Shown here piece by piece: positions 40,952-50,841 of a DNA stretch of 64,000 nt. Below the pieces are notes generated by a model. It saw nothing but the letters and a program-made list of their open reading frames with translations. It was not told the DNA's origin and ran no database searches. The DNA lies in contig DATHWW010000016.1 in assembly GCA_035460165.1 (NCBI GenBank), positions 38,319 to 102,318 of the forward strand, in the 5' to 3' direction. The stretch is from MM2 sp035460165 (GTDB lineage Bacteria; Pseudomonadota; Gammaproteobacteria; Burkholderiales; Methylophilaceae). Every line of letters starts with the position of its first letter. Within the stretch, counting starts at the first letter, position 1. Position numbers and translations under genes: made by a program.

Positions 40952-43176
40952 GGCTTGAACCAGCGCAAACGTCCGGCATTGCTCACTACCGTGACGGAGG
41001 ACATCGCCATTGCCGCCCCCGCGATCATCGGATTCAACAGTACGCCGAAGAGCGGGAAAAACGCACCGGCGGCGATGGGAATACCGAGCACGTTGTAGAT
41101 GAAAGCGCCGAACAGGTTTTGCCGGATGTTGCGCACCGTGGCGCGTGAAATCGCGATCGCATTCGGTACGCCATGCAATGAGCCAGACATCAGCGTGACA
41201 TCGGCGGATTCGATGGCGACGTCGGTGCCGGTGCCGATGGCGAAGCCCACATCGGCCCGCGCCAGCGCCGGCGCATCGTTGATGCCGTCGCCCACCATGC
41301 CGACTTTTTCGCCGCGCGCAATCAGCTCGGCCACCTGCTTATCCTTGTCCTGCGGCAGTACTTCAGCCTGCACGGTGTCTATGCCGACCTGCTGCGCGAC
41401 GGCATGCGCGGTGGCGGCATTATCGCCGGTCAGCATCACGACCTTGATGCCGAGTCGATGCAGGCGTGCGATAGCGTCTTTCGAGTCCGGTTTGATGGGG
41501 TCGGCCACCGCCACGATGCCGATCAGCTTGCCGTCCACGGCCAGCAGCATCGGCGTTTCTGCGCGCTCGGCGGATTGTCGGGCTGCGGCCTGCAATTCCC
41601 GGCAATCGATACTGTGAGCTTCCATGAAGCGGTGATTGCCGAAATGCACGTGCTTGCCATCGATCTGGCCGTGCACGCCATGGCCTGCAACCGCCTCAAA
41701 TCCCGCTACGGGCGAGAGGGTGAGCCCGCGCGTTTTTGCGGCGTCGAGTATGGCTTCGGCCAGCGGGTGTTCGGACCCGGCTTCGAGACTGGCGGCAATC
41801 TGCAGCAAGCCGGCTGCGTCGCCGCCCGAAACGGGGATCAAGGACGTGACGGCCGGGCGGCCCACTGTCACTGTTCCGGTCTTGTCCAGCACGACCGTGG
41901 TCAATTGCCCGGCCTGTTGCAATGCGTCGCCGTTGCGGATCAGGATGCCGAGCTCGGCCGCCTTGCCGACACCGACCATCACCGACATGGGCGTTGCCAA
42001 CCCCAAGGCACAAGGACAAGCGATGACGAGCACCGTGACCGCGGCCACCATCGCGAAATTGAGGCGGGGCTCCGGTCCGAAATCGAACCAGATGACGAAA
42101 GCCACGACGGCAATGATGAGCACGGTCGGCACGAACCACGCCGAAATCCGGTCGGCCAGCCGGCCAATGGCGGGTTTCGCGCCTTGCGCCTGCCGCACCA
42201 TCTCGACGATGCGCGACAGCGCGGTATCCTTGCCCACGCGCGTTGCACGGAACAAGAAGCTGCCGCTCTTGTTGAGCGTGCCTCCGGCAACCTCGGCGCC
42301 GGGTGTTTTCTCGACGGGCATAGGTTCACCGGTCAGCATGGATTCGTCGACGCTGGAATGGCCTTCGATCAGCACGCCATCCACGGCGATCTTTTCACCG
42401 GGACGAACGCGCAGTGTGTCGCCGACGCGCACTTCCGCCAGCGGTAGGTCGATTTCCTGTCCATCGCGCACGACGCGGGCGGTCTTGGGCCGCAGGCCGA
42501 TCAGCCGTTTCACGGCTTCCGAGGTCCGGCCCCGCGCCCGCATTTCCAATGCCTGTCCCAGCACCACCAGGCCGATGACCACCGCGATCACGTCCCAGAA
42601 CGGTTCGGCCGTGCCTGCCGGAAATAACTGCGGCGCCACGGTGACAGTCAGCGAGTAGCCCCAGGCTGCGCCCATGCCGAGTGCGATGAGCGTGTCCATG
42701 GTCGCGGTGTGATTGCGCAGCGATTTCCATGCGCCAACGAAGAATTGCGGCCCGGAATACAGCATCACGGCCAACGTCAGCAACGCCAATACGGGTGAAC
42801 CCCATTCCATCAGTGTGTGCGGCATTGTCCCGCCCAACATGGCGGGAAAGCCGAAAGCCAGTGCCGGGACGGCGACGGCGAGGGCAAACCGGGATTTGCG
42901 CATCAATACCCGGTAATGCGCCAATTCGGCGACTTCCTTTTCGCTCTCCGCCGCCTCTTCATCCACGATCTCGCTGGCACGATAGCCTGCTTTCTCGACG
43001 GCCGAAATGAGCGTGGCTGTTTCTGCCTCGCCGCGCACGTCGGCGGTCCGGCCGGCGAAGTTGACACTGACCTCGGCTACGCCGGGCACGCTGCGCAAGG
43101 CGTTTTCTACGCTGGCGACGCAGCCGGCGCAGCGCATGCCGTCGATGGCGAGCCGTAATGAGGTTGGTGACGTCAT
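40948..43176 (-). CDS. copA: Copper-exporting P1B-type ATPase
   Basis: 742 residues. It has one N-terminal HMA domain (GMRCAGC, C16 and C19), the intramembrane CPC (IACPCALGLATP), DKTGT (phosphorylated Asp), HP-type SEHPLAEA and GDGINDAPAL. It pumps Cu(I) out of the cytoplasm. It lies 34 bp after the CDF-CopZ gene and overlaps the cupredoxin gene. No CueR-type regulator is in the window. Confidence 0.96.
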   Translation of the reverse strand: MTSPTSLRLAIDGMRCAGCVASVENALRSVPGVAEVSVNFAGRTADVRGEAETATLISAVEKAGYRASEIVDEEAAESEKEVAELAHYRVLMRKSRFALAVAVPALAFGFPAMLGGTMPHTLMEWGSPVLALLTLAVMLYSGPQFFVGAWKSLRNHTATMDTLIALGMGAAWGYSLTVTVAPQLFPAGTAEPFWDVIAVVIGLVVLGQALEMRARGRTSEAVKRLIGLRPKTARVVRDGQEIDLPLAEVRVGDTLRVRPGEKIAVDGVLIEGHSSVDESMLTGEPMPVEKTPGAEVAGGTLNKSGSFLFRATRVGKDTALSRIVEMVRQAQGAKPAIGRLADRISAWFVPTVLIIAVVAFVIWFDFGPEPRLNFAMVAAVTVLVIACPCALGLATPMSVMVGVGKAAELGILIRNGDALQQAGQLTTVVLDKTGTVTVGRPAVTSLIPVSGGDAAGLLQIAASLEAGSEHPLAEAILDAAKTRGLTLSPVAGFEAVAGHGVHGQIDGKHVHFGNHRFMEAHSIDCRELQAAARQSAERAETPMLLAVDGKLIGIVAVADPIKPDSKDAIARLHRLGIKVVMLTGDNAATAHAVAQQVGIDTVQAEVLPQDKDKQVAELIARGEKVGMVGDGINDAPALARADVGFAIGTGTDVAIESADVTLMSGSLHGVPNAIAISRATVRNIRQNLFGAFIYNVLGIPIAAGAFFPLFGVLLNPMIAGAAMAMSSVTVVSNAGRLRWFKP

Positions 43177-43210
43177 ATGCCTAGCCTACGCGTGTTTTCA
43201 GGTAGCCTGC

Positions 43211-43405
43211 TCATTCATCCACCCGGTAGCCGGCGCCAGCGATCGCTTCTGCGATTTCAGCGGCGGGTTTCTGGCTTTCGACCGTTACCCGTTTCGTGAC
43301 GGGGTCGGCATTGACGATAGCCGCCGGATCGATGCGCTGAATCGCCTGGGTAATGGCCGTTGCACAGCCGCCACAGGTCATGTCGGTCACGTTAAAAGTA
43401 TGCAT
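43211..43405 (-). CDS. copZ: Possible internal start: free CopZ-like metallochaperone
   Basis: 64 residues (MHTFNVTDMTCGGC start) read in the same frame as the end of the CDF gene. A good AGGAGA site lies 6 bp before the ATG. The length matches stand-alone copper chaperones. It would carry Cu(I) to CopA. It is listed separately because the RBS suggests independent translation. Confidence 0.55.
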   Translation of the reverse strand: MHTFNVTDMTCGGCATAITQAIQRIDPAAIVNADPVTKRVTVESQKPAAEIAEAIAGAGYRVDE

Positions 43406-44059
43406 GGCTGTTCTCCTGTCGCTGTTAATTAAGATGAGTCGTAGCGGCGCGTGTCGATATTCCCGCCATGCGCCTTTCAAAACTCTGGCTGCCGAGCGCA
43501 TGAGCAAGAGGGACAGCCCGAATCCAACCAACAGATCCGGCCACCCGGAATGAACCAGCCAGACGCCTCCCGCAGCCACAAGCACGGCCAGGTTGGTCGC
43601 AATGTCGTTACGCGAGCACTCCCAGACCGAACTCATATTCACGTCTTCCTCCCGATGCTTCCACAGCAGCGTCAGGCAAATGCCATTGGCAAGTAGCGCC
43701 AGTAGGCTGATGATGCCCATGGTTTCGAAGATGGGCACGACGGGAACATACAGCCGATGCATCACCTGCGCGAAAACCAGGATGGCTGCCAGCAGGATCA
43801 ATCCTCCTTTGAACAAGGCGACCATGGCTTTTTCACGGGCGCTTTTCGATACCACGTATAGACTTAGTCCATAGGTCATGGCATCGCCAAGATTGTCGAG
43901 ACTGTCCGACAGCAGCGCCGTAGAGTGCGCCAGCAGCCCGGCGGCAAGCACTACAAAGAACATGATGGCGTTGATCCACAGAACAATTTTGAGTGTTCTG
44001 CTTTGACGCGCTCTCAATGCCTCAATCGCACAGGATTTATTTTCGCAGCAGTCAGCCAT
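43211..44059 (-). CDS. CDF cation transporter fused in frame to a CopZ-like HMA domain
   Basis: 282 residues. Residues 1-211 are a short cation-diffusion facilitator: Cys-rich start MADCCENKSC, several membrane helices, and motif LLSDSLDNLGDAM with acidic ligands, but no large cytoplasmic end domain. Residues 219-282 are an HMA metallochaperone with MTCGGC. At the junction an AGGAGA precedes ATG 43405, which is the normal start of a free copZ. The fusion may be real, or a stop lost by frameshift: TAA occurs in an adjacent frame at the junction. Both a fused and a free product are possible. Confidence 0.85.
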   Translation of the reverse strand: MADCCENKSCAIEALRARQSRTLKIVLWINAIMFFVVLAAGLLAHSTALLSDSLDNLGDAMTYGLSLYVVSKSAREKAMVALFKGGLILLAAILVFAQVMHRLYVPVVPIFETMGIISLLALLANGICLTLLWKHREEDVNMSSVWECSRNDIATNLAVLVAAGGVWLVHSGWPDLLVGFGLSLLLMRSAARVLKGAWREYRHAPLRLILINSDRRTAMHTFNVTDMTCGGCATAITQAIQRIDPAAIVNADPVTKRVTVESQKPAAEIAEAIAGAGYRVDE

Positions 44060-44065
44060 CGCGCA

Positions 44066-44401
44066 CTATTTCTCCTGAATATTGGAGATCACGTATTCCT
44101 GGCCGGATTTTTCCAACTGGAATTCCACCCGGTCACCTTTTTTGAGCTTTTCGAGCTGAGTCTTGTTCTTGACCTTGAACGCCATGGTCATCTTCGGCCA
44201 ATTGATCGCAGGAATGGGTTCGTGCTTCAGGGTCACGCTGCCTGTGCTGGCATTGGCCGACACGACCGTCCCTGTGCCTGAAATCTCATGTGTGGCTGCG
44301 GGTTTTTCCGCCGGCATTTTCATGTCATCCATGGCGTAGGTCGGTGTGGTGACGAAAATAGCCGCTGCAAATACAGCGCCGAGAATCAAGAATGGCTTCA
44401 T
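44066..44401 (-). CDS. cusF: CusF-like periplasmic copper chaperone
   Basis: 111 residues with a signal peptide ending TPTYA. The OB-fold domain carries the CusF metal site WPKMTMAF (Trp and two Met) after LKHEPIPAIN. It binds Cu(I)/Ag(I) and passes it to the CusCBA pump. It lies 24 bp after cusA. Confidence 0.93.
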   Translation of the reverse strand: MKPFLILGAVFAAAIFVTTPTYAMDDMKMPAEKPAATHEISGTGTVVSANASTGSVTLKHEPIPAINWPKMTMAFKVKNKTQLEKLKKGDRVEFQLEKSGQEYVISNIQEK

Positions 44402-44425
44402 GTTGAACTTCCTTTCATCAGGATA

Positions 44426-47400
44426 TCAAGAAAACTGCCGTTTTTTGAGCAGCCAATAGGCGGCAGGTAAAACAAACAGGGACAGCAGCGGCGCGGTCAG
44501 CATGCCGCCCACCATCGGGGCGGCAATCCGGCTCATCGCCTCCGAGCCGGTGCCGCTGCCGAGCAGGATGGGAATCAGCCCCGCCAGGATGACCGCGACC
44601 GTCATGGCCTTGGGCCGCACGCGCAGCACGGCGCCGTCCATCAGGGCGGCTTTCAGGTCGGCAGCATTTTTCAGCTGGCCCTTACGCCGATAACGTTCGA
44701 TGGCCTCATCCAGATAGACAAGCATTACGATCCCGAACTCCGCAGCCAGTCCGGCCAGGGCGATCATCCCGACGCCGCTTGCAATCGAGAAATGATGCCC
44801 GAGCAGATAGAGGAACCAGACGGCGCCTACCAGGGAAAATGGCAAGGTGACTAAGATAAGTAAGGCCGGGCCGATGCGCCGGAACGACAGGAACAGCAGC
44901 ATGAAAATGATGCCCAGCGTCATCGGTACTACCCAGCTCAAACGTTGGGTCGCGCGCTCGAAATACTCGAACTGTCCGGACCAGGCGAGAGAGTAGCCCG
45001 CCGGCAATTGCATCTGTTGCGCGACGGCCTCTCTGGCATCCGCGACGAAGCCGCCCAGGTCCCGGTCATGAATATCCACATACACCCAGACGTTGGGCCG
45101 CGCATTCTCGCTTTTGATCATGGGCGGGCCGTCGCTGACCTGGATCGTGGACACTTCGCCCAATGGCACGATGGCGCCGCTGGCGGTGATGATGGGAATC
45201 GTCTTCAGCTTGTCGACCGAGTCGCGGATTTCCCGCGGGAAGCGGACATTGATCGGGAAGCGCGCCAACCCTTCGATTTTCTCGCCGACGTTGTCACCGC
45301 CTATCGCAGTGGAAACGGTCGCCTGGATGTCATTAATGCTGAGGCCGTATCGCGCGGCATGCAGGCGGTCGATTTTCACATCCACATAGCGGCCGCCGGT
45401 GACCCGTTCTGCGATGACCGAACTGGCGCCCGGGACTTGCTTCACGATGCGCTCAGCTTCTTCGCCCAGTTTCTCCAGGGTGCCCAAATCCGGCCCGCTG
45501 ATCTTGATGCCGACCGGGCTCTTGATCCCGGTCGACAGCATGTCGATGCGGTTGCGGATCGGCTGTACCCAGACATTCGCCATGCCGGGTATCTTGAGCT
45601 TGCCATCGAGTTCCGCGATCAGCTTGTCCGTGGTCATGCCCGGTCGCCATGCCGACTTCGGCTTGAGCTGGATCGTGGTTTCGAGCATTTCGACGGGGGC
45701 TGGATCGGTCGCCGTTTCAGCCCGTCCGCTTTTGCCGAATACCGTCTCCACCTCCGGTACCGTCTTGATGATGCGATCGGTCAGCTGCAGGATTTCGGAC
45801 GCCTTGGAAACCGAGAGCCCGGGCAGCGCGGTCGGCATGTAGAGCAGGTCGCCTTCCTCCATCGGCGGCATGAATTCGCTGCCCAACCGGTTCAACGGCC
45901 ATAGCGTCAGCAATACCACAACGAGAGCCGCACCCAAGGCGAGCCAGGGAAAACGCAGCACGCCCGCCAGCATGGGTTTGTAGAGCGCAATCAGGATGCG
46001 ATTGATCGGATTGTCGGTTTCGGGACGGATCCTGCCGCGGATGAAGAACGTCATCAGCACCGGCACCAGCGTAACGGACAAGCCGGCCGCGGCCGCCATC
46101 GCGTAGGTCTTGGTGAAAGCCAGCGGCGCGAACAGCTTGCCTTCCTGCGCCTCCAGCGTGAACACGGGAATGAAGGACAGGGTGATGATCAGCAGCGAGA
46201 AGAACAGGGCCGGGCCGACCTCGCACGCAGCATCGATGATGAGGCGTAATTGCTGGGCATTGTCCGGCACTCCGGATTCGCTTCGGTAGTGTTCCAGCTT
46301 GCGATGCGCATTCTCGATCATCACGATGGCGGCATCGACCATGGCGCCGATGGCAATCGCGATGCCGCCCAAGGACATGATGTTGGCGTTGACGCCTTGC
46401 ATATGCATGACGATGAAGCTCGCGAGGATACCGAGCGGTAACGCGACGACGGCGACCAGCGCGGAGCGCAGATGCCACAAGAAGAGCAGGCACACGAGCG
46501 CGACGACGATGAATTCCTCGACGAGCTTGTGCGTGAGGTTGTCCACCGCGCGCTGGATAAGCTGGGAACGGTCATAGGTCGTGACCACCTCGACGCCTGC
46601 CGGCAGGCTTTTCTTCAGTGTCGCCAGCTTGTCCTTGACCGCATCGATCACTTCCAAGGCATTGTGGCCGGCGCGCATGACGATGACGCCGCCCGCCACT
46701 TCGCCCTCGCCGTTCAGCTCGGCGACGCCGCGGCGGAGTTCCGGGCCGATCTGTATGCGTGCCACATCCGACAGCAATACCGGTGTGCCGCGCTCGCTGG
46801 CGGTCAAGGGGATGTTGCGGAAATCGGCTAGCGTTTCCAGGTAGCCGTGCGCCCGTACCATGTACTCCGCTTCGCCGGATTCGATGACGGAGCCCCCGGT
46901 TTCCTGATTGGCGGCCTGAATAGCCTCCACGACGCGGGACAGGGGAATGCGGTAGTTGCGCAAGCGGTCGGGATCCACCTGCACCTGATACTGCCGCACC
47001 ATGCCGCCCAGGCTGGCGACTTCGGAAATGCCGGGAATGGTCTTCAATTCGTATTTGAGGAACCAGTCCTGAATCGCGCGCAGTTGCCCCAGGTCGTGCT
47101 TGCCGCTGCGATCGACTAGCGCATATTCATATACCCAGCCCACTCCGGTGGCATCCGGCCCCAGTTGTGGCGTGGCGCCTTTGGGCAAGCGTCCGGCAAT
47201 CTGGCTCAAATATTCGAGTACCCGGGAGCGCGCCCAGTACTGATCGGTGCCGTCCTGGAACAGCACATAGACGAAGGAATCGCCGAAGAGGGAATAGCCC
47301 CGCACCGTCTTCACTCCGGGCACCGAGAGCATGCTGGTCGTGATCGGGTAAGTCACCTGGTTTTCGACGATCTGGGGTGCTTGCCCCGGCCACGGCGTAC

Positions 47401-47548
47401 GGATGATGACCTGGGTATCGGACAGGTCCGGAATGGCATCCAACGGAGTGTGCAGTAACGCATACATCCCCCAGGCCGCCAGCATAATAGAGCCAAGGAG
47501 GATCAACAGCCGGTTAGCGGCCGACCAGCGTATGAGCCACGTGATCAT
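44426..47548 (-). CDS. cusA: CusA-type heavy-metal efflux RND transporter
   Basis: 1040 residues with the RND layout: twelve membrane helices, two large periplasmic loops. HME-class features are the start MITWLIRWSAANRLLILLG, DAIPDLSDTQVI and GAMVDAAIVMIENAHRKLE. It exports Cu(I)/Ag(I) from the periplasm with CusB and CusC. Metal specificity by Met triad was not checked residue by residue; neighbours cusF and copA support copper. It overlaps cusB by 4 bp. Confidence 0.95.
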   Translation of the reverse strand: MITWLIRWSAANRLLILLGSIMLAAWGMYALLHTPLDAIPDLSDTQVIIRTPWPGQAPQIVENQVTYPITTSMLSVPGVKTVRGYSLFGDSFVYVLFQDGTDQYWARSRVLEYLSQIAGRLPKGATPQLGPDATGVGWVYEYALVDRSGKHDLGQLRAIQDWFLKYELKTIPGISEVASLGGMVRQYQVQVDPDRLRNYRIPLSRVVEAIQAANQETGGSVIESGEAEYMVRAHGYLETLADFRNIPLTASERGTPVLLSDVARIQIGPELRRGVAELNGEGEVAGGVIVMRAGHNALEVIDAVKDKLATLKKSLPAGVEVVTTYDRSQLIQRAVDNLTHKLVEEFIVVALVCLLFLWHLRSALVAVVALPLGILASFIVMHMQGVNANIMSLGGIAIAIGAMVDAAIVMIENAHRKLEHYRSESGVPDNAQQLRLIIDAACEVGPALFFSLLIITLSFIPVFTLEAQEGKLFAPLAFTKTYAMAAAAGLSVTLVPVLMTFFIRGRIRPETDNPINRILIALYKPMLAGVLRFPWLALGAALVVVLLTLWPLNRLGSEFMPPMEEGDLLYMPTALPGLSVSKASEILQLTDRIIKTVPEVETVFGKSGRAETATDPAPVEMLETTIQLKPKSAWRPGMTTDKLIAELDGKLKIPGMANVWVQPIRNRIDMLSTGIKSPVGIKISGPDLGTLEKLGEEAERIVKQVPGASSVIAERVTGGRYVDVKIDRLHAARYGLSINDIQATVSTAIGGDNVGEKIEGLARFPINVRFPREIRDSVDKLKTIPIITASGAIVPLGEVSTIQVSDGPPMIKSENARPNVWVYVDIHDRDLGGFVADAREAVAQQMQLPAGYSLAWSGQFEYFERATQRLSWVVPMTLGIIFMLLFLSFRRIGPALLILVTLPFSLVGAVWFLYLLGHHFSIASGVGMIALAGLAAEFGIVMLVYLDEAIERYRRKGQLKNAADLKAALMDGAVLRVRPKAMTVAVILAGLIPILLGSGTGSEAMSRIAAPMVGGMLTAPLLSLFVLPAAYWLLKKRQFS

Positions 47549-49068
47549 GGTTTCGTCCCTGCGGCCGTACCGGTTTTTTCGATACGCTCGATGGTGTACT
47601 CACCATCCGGAGAACTGCTCTTTAGATCGAAGGCAACCGCGTCGCCCACTTGCAAGTGCTGCAAATGTGCTGCGTCATTAACCTTGAAACCCATGGTCAT
47701 CGATGGCCAGCCGATCTCCGGGATGGGGTCATGGGCCAGAGTGATTTCCTTGGCGGCCGCATCGATCGCCATTACTTTGCCAGTGCCACGCGGCATCTTC
47801 TGCGGCGCGACCGCCGCCACTTCTCCTGCCGGCTGCTGGGATAGCCGCGCCAGCGCGCCGGAAAGCGACGCCTCCGAGTCGATGAGAAACTGGCCGGAGA
47901 CCACCACTTGTTCGCCCTCGCCGACCCCGCTGAGGATTTCGGTACGGCCCAGGCTTTCCTGGCCGGTCTGGATCTCCGCCGGGCGGAAACCATTGTCCTC
48001 CTTGAGGATGACCACCTTGCGTTTGCCTGTGGCGATCACGCTTTCCGTGGGCACGGTCAGAACGTCGCGGCTTTGACCGCCCAGGCTGACGTTGGCATAC
48101 ATGCCGGGACGCAGGACGCCCTTGGGGTTCGGCAATTCAATACGCGCCCGCAGGGTGCGGGTCGCCGGATCGAGCGCGGGGTAGAGGTAGCCGACCTTGC
48201 CGCTCACCGACTCTCCGGGCAGGCTTTGCAGTTCCACTTTGGCAGGCATGCCGGGACGCACCTGGCCGGCGTCGCGCTCGGGAATTTCCGCAATCAGCCA
48301 GACGCGGGACAAGTCCGAAATCTGCAACAGCGTGCTTCCCGCCATCAGTTGCGCCCCTTCGCGCGCCCCCAATTCGGTCACGATGCCGGAGGCCGGCGCA
48401 TACACGCCTATGCGCGGAGCCGCCTGACGCGACTCGGCCACGCGCCGGATTTCGCTTTCGGTCATGCCCAGCAGCTTGAGCCGGCCGCGAGACGCTTCCT
48501 GGAGATCGGCGGCACCTTCGACTTGGTCGAGATCAAGCAGCGCCAGGTATTCCTTTTGTGCGGCGAGGAGATCGGGGGCATAGATTTCGGCGACTTTCTG
48601 CCCCTTGGCAACGGGATCGCCCACCGCGCGGATATACAGCCGATCCACGAATCCCGGTACGCGGGTCTGTACCGCATAATAAGCGCGCTCATTCGGCTCG
48701 ATGCGGCCGACTGCCGTCAGCCCGCTTTCGAATGAGGTTCTAGTGACGGGCTCCATGCGTATGCCGAGGTTCTGTAGGGTTAGCGACGGCACCGATACCG
48801 TCGGGGCATCTCCACCTGCGCCGGCATATTTCGGGACCAGCTGCATGTCCATGAAAGGAGACTTGCCCGGCTTGTCGAATTTCTGTTCGGGCACCATGGG
48901 GTCGTACCAGTACAGCACCTCCTGGCCGGAGTGGTCCTGAGTGACGCCATTCCTGATGGCCGGGCCGGACGGTTGGTGATTTTCAGGCTGGCGCAGAGTC
49001 AGTACGCCAGCCAGCGCAGCGAGCATGAGGATGCTAATGGCGGCCCAAATGGCGTGGGGTTTCTTCAT
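47545..49068 (-). CDS. cusB: CusB-type adaptor with fused C-terminal CusF domain
   Basis: 507 residues. A signal anchor at the N-terminus is followed by a heavy-metal-binding YWYDPMVPEQKFDKPGKSP segment and the beta-barrel/lipoyl/hairpin body of an RND adaptor. The last 80 residues are a CusF-type OB domain with WPSMTMGF, so the operon carries two CusF modules (this one and cusF). It bridges CusA to CusC in the periplasm. 4-bp overlaps with cusC and cusA. Confidence 0.94.
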   Translation of the reverse strand: MKKPHAIWAAISILMLAALAGVLTLRQPENHQPSGPAIRNGVTQDHSGQEVLYWYDPMVPEQKFDKPGKSPFMDMQLVPKYAGAGGDAPTVSVPSLTLQNLGIRMEPVTRTSFESGLTAVGRIEPNERAYYAVQTRVPGFVDRLYIRAVGDPVAKGQKVAEIYAPDLLAAQKEYLALLDLDQVEGAADLQEASRGRLKLLGMTESEIRRVAESRQAAPRIGVYAPASGIVTELGAREGAQLMAGSTLLQISDLSRVWLIAEIPERDAGQVRPGMPAKVELQSLPGESVSGKVGYLYPALDPATRTLRARIELPNPKGVLRPGMYANVSLGGQSRDVLTVPTESVIATGKRKVVILKEDNGFRPAEIQTGQESLGRTEILSGVGEGEQVVVSGQFLIDSEASLSGALARLSQQPAGEVAAVAPQKMPRGTGKVMAIDAAAKEITLAHDPIPEIGWPSMTMGFKVNDAAHLQHLQVGDAVAFDLKSSSPDGEYTIERIEKTGTAAGTKP

Positions 49069-50336
49069 GGTTGTTGTTCCTGGTTGAGGCGGCTGTTATC
49101 CAGCAGGTAGTCGATCTTCGCGGCTGCACGCTGCCGGTCGGTGAGGATGATCCAGTGTTCCATTTCGACGCCGATCAAGGCCTGCCGTGCATCCCATATT
49201 TCCGCGAGACTGCCTTTGCCCGCGCTATAGGTCGCTTGCGCGAGCTGCAGGCGGGAACGAGCGGCCGGAATCAAGCGCGCCTGATGCTCCTGCTCGCGCA
49301 TCTTCGCGGTATCGAGCTCGGCCATGGCGTTCTCGAGCTCGGCGTCGAGTTCCCGCTTGCGATCCTCGGTCAGCTTGCGCGCCTTTTCCACGAGCAGCAG
49401 CTTCTCGGCCAGGCGCTTGTCCTGCCGGTTGGAGCGATCCCAGGGGAGATCGATCGCTACCTGCACGCTGACCATGTCGCTGAGGTCGGAGCGGCGCTTG
49501 CCGTACATCACCTCCCAGCTCCAGTCGAGATCGCGCCCGGCCTTGGCCATGTCGGCTTCCGACTGGGCCACCATTTCCATCTGCCGTGCGTTGAGCACGG
49601 CGGGATGCTGCTCTAGCGCTTCCTTGGCCGCCTGGCCTTGGCCATCTGCTGTCGCCAGCGGCAAGGCGCCCAGTGGGCGTTGCGCGGCGGCGCCTATCCA
49701 TCGCGCCAGCGCCGCACGTGCCAGGCGTTCATCCCGCAATGCCATGAGGCGTTTGTCGTTCAACATGGAGAGCTCGGCATCGAGCTTGAACACCTCGACC
49801 GCTTGTGTGCCGCCGGCGCTGATCTGGCTCAGCATGACCTGACGCTCGGCCGCCATCTCATCGGCGGCTTTCTGATAAAGCTCGCGCCGACGCTCGGCCT
49901 CGAACACATTGAGCCAAGCCAATGCGATATCGCGGCGTATGGTGCGGACGATGGAAGATTTTTCGGTCTGGTACTGGCCCGAGGCCGCTTCCATGGCCCG
50001 GGCGGCCGCATCCCGCTTGCTGCGGGGCACGACATCCTGCATGACTCCGATGGTCGACATCGTCATGTCGTCGCGATTGAGGCGGGCCGCATCGCTGCCC
50101 GTGACCGGCAGGTTGAGGACGCCGAATTTCAACTTCGGGTCGGGCAATTGGCCCGCCGCAATAGCGGCTTCGCGCGAGGCACTCGCGGCGACGTCCAGGG
50201 ATTCCAGCAAAGGCTGATTCTGCGAAGCCAGGTGCATGGCCTCGTCCAGACTCAAGTTAGGTTCTGCATGCGCCCACAAGGCACTCAATAGCGAGAACCC
50301 GCATAGCACTTGCCATACCCGGTGATGGATACACAT
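49065..50336 (-). CDS. cusC: CusC-type outer-membrane efflux channel (TolC family)
   Basis: 423 residues with a signal peptide ending LWAHA. The body has the two OEP repeats of the TolC fold with long Ala/Glu/Arg-rich coiled coils. No lipobox Cys was seen. It overlaps cusB by 4 bp and forms the exit duct of CusCBA. An earlier small gene (50393) lies 56 bp upstream. Confidence 0.9.
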   Translation of the reverse strand: MCIHHRVWQVLCGFSLLSALWAHAEPNLSLDEAMHLASQNQPLLESLDVAASASREAAIAAGQLPDPKLKFGVLNLPVTGSDAARLNRDDMTMSTIGVMQDVVPRSKRDAAARAMEAASGQYQTEKSSIVRTIRRDIALAWLNVFEAERRRELYQKAADEMAAERQVMLSQISAGGTQAVEVFKLDAELSMLNDKRLMALRDERLARAALARWIGAAAQRPLGALPLATADGQGQAAKEALEQHPAVLNARQMEMVAQSEADMAKAGRDLDWSWEVMYGKRRSDLSDMVSVQVAIDLPWDRSNRQDKRLAEKLLLVEKARKLTEDRKRELDAELENAMAELDTAKMREQEHQARLIPAARSRLQLAQATYSAGKGSLAEIWDARQALIGVEMEHWIILTDRQRAAAKIDYLLDNSRLNQEQQP

Positions 50337-50392
50337 AAACGCTCCTGTACGTGATGGTTGACGGTATGGGCGAGCAGCCCGGTACGGTCACA

Positions 50393-50752
50393 TCAGGCAG
50401 GAGGTTTTATCGGCGGAGGGGTGTCTGCGGAAAATGCAGTCGGGACGAACTGTAAATGCTTCAGTGCCGACAAGTCATGAAACTGCTTGGGTACGACAGG
50501 GAAGTAGGCCAGTGGAGTGACGTGGCAGCCGGCCATGTTGCAATGATCGTGGGAATCCGCGCTTTTCTTCTCGGTGTGCTGCATAGCCTGGCGATGACAA
50601 TGATCCATGTCCATCATTTCAGGATACTGGCTAGTGCTTATTGCAACAAATTCTTCCGCATGATTGCAGGCAACCGTGCAATAAGAAGCCAATGCAGGGC
50701 TAGACGCCAGCACCAGTATCAATATTGCAGTCAGGAATTGCCTGAATTTCAT
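50393..50752 (-). CDS. Small secreted Cys/His/Met-rich protein of copper operon
   Basis: 119 residues with a signal peptide (about 1-22, ILILVLASSPALA). The mature part has several candidate metal ligands: CTVACNHAEE, MMDMDHCHRQAMQHTE and SHDHCNMAGCHV. No family was firmly recognised; DUF2946-like small copper-operon proteins are similar in style. Being first in the cus-cop operon, it may bind copper in the periplasm (inference). Confidence 0.7.
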   Translation of the reverse strand: MKFRQFLTAILILVLASSPALASYCTVACNHAEEFVAISTSQYPEMMDMDHCHRQAMQHTEKKSADSHDHCNMAGCHVTPLAYFPVVPKQFHDLSALKHLQFVPTAFSADTPPPIKPPA

Positions 50753-50781
50753 ATCGCCACTTTACTGGAGTCACCTTTAGT

Positions 50782-50804
50782 CTTCAACTCGATATGGTTT
50801 GAGG
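50782..50804. promoter_or_regulatory. Imperfect dyad before the copper operon
   Basis: CTTCAA and TTGAGG arms frame an 11-bp centre, 30 bp upstream of the first copper-operon gene. This resembles MerR-family operators (SoxR/CueR style) but spacing to -35/-10 boxes is unclear. Confidence 0.3.
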
Positions 50805-50841
50805 TCATGCAAGGGCAATCGGTCTGAGGAAGATGAAGGGC

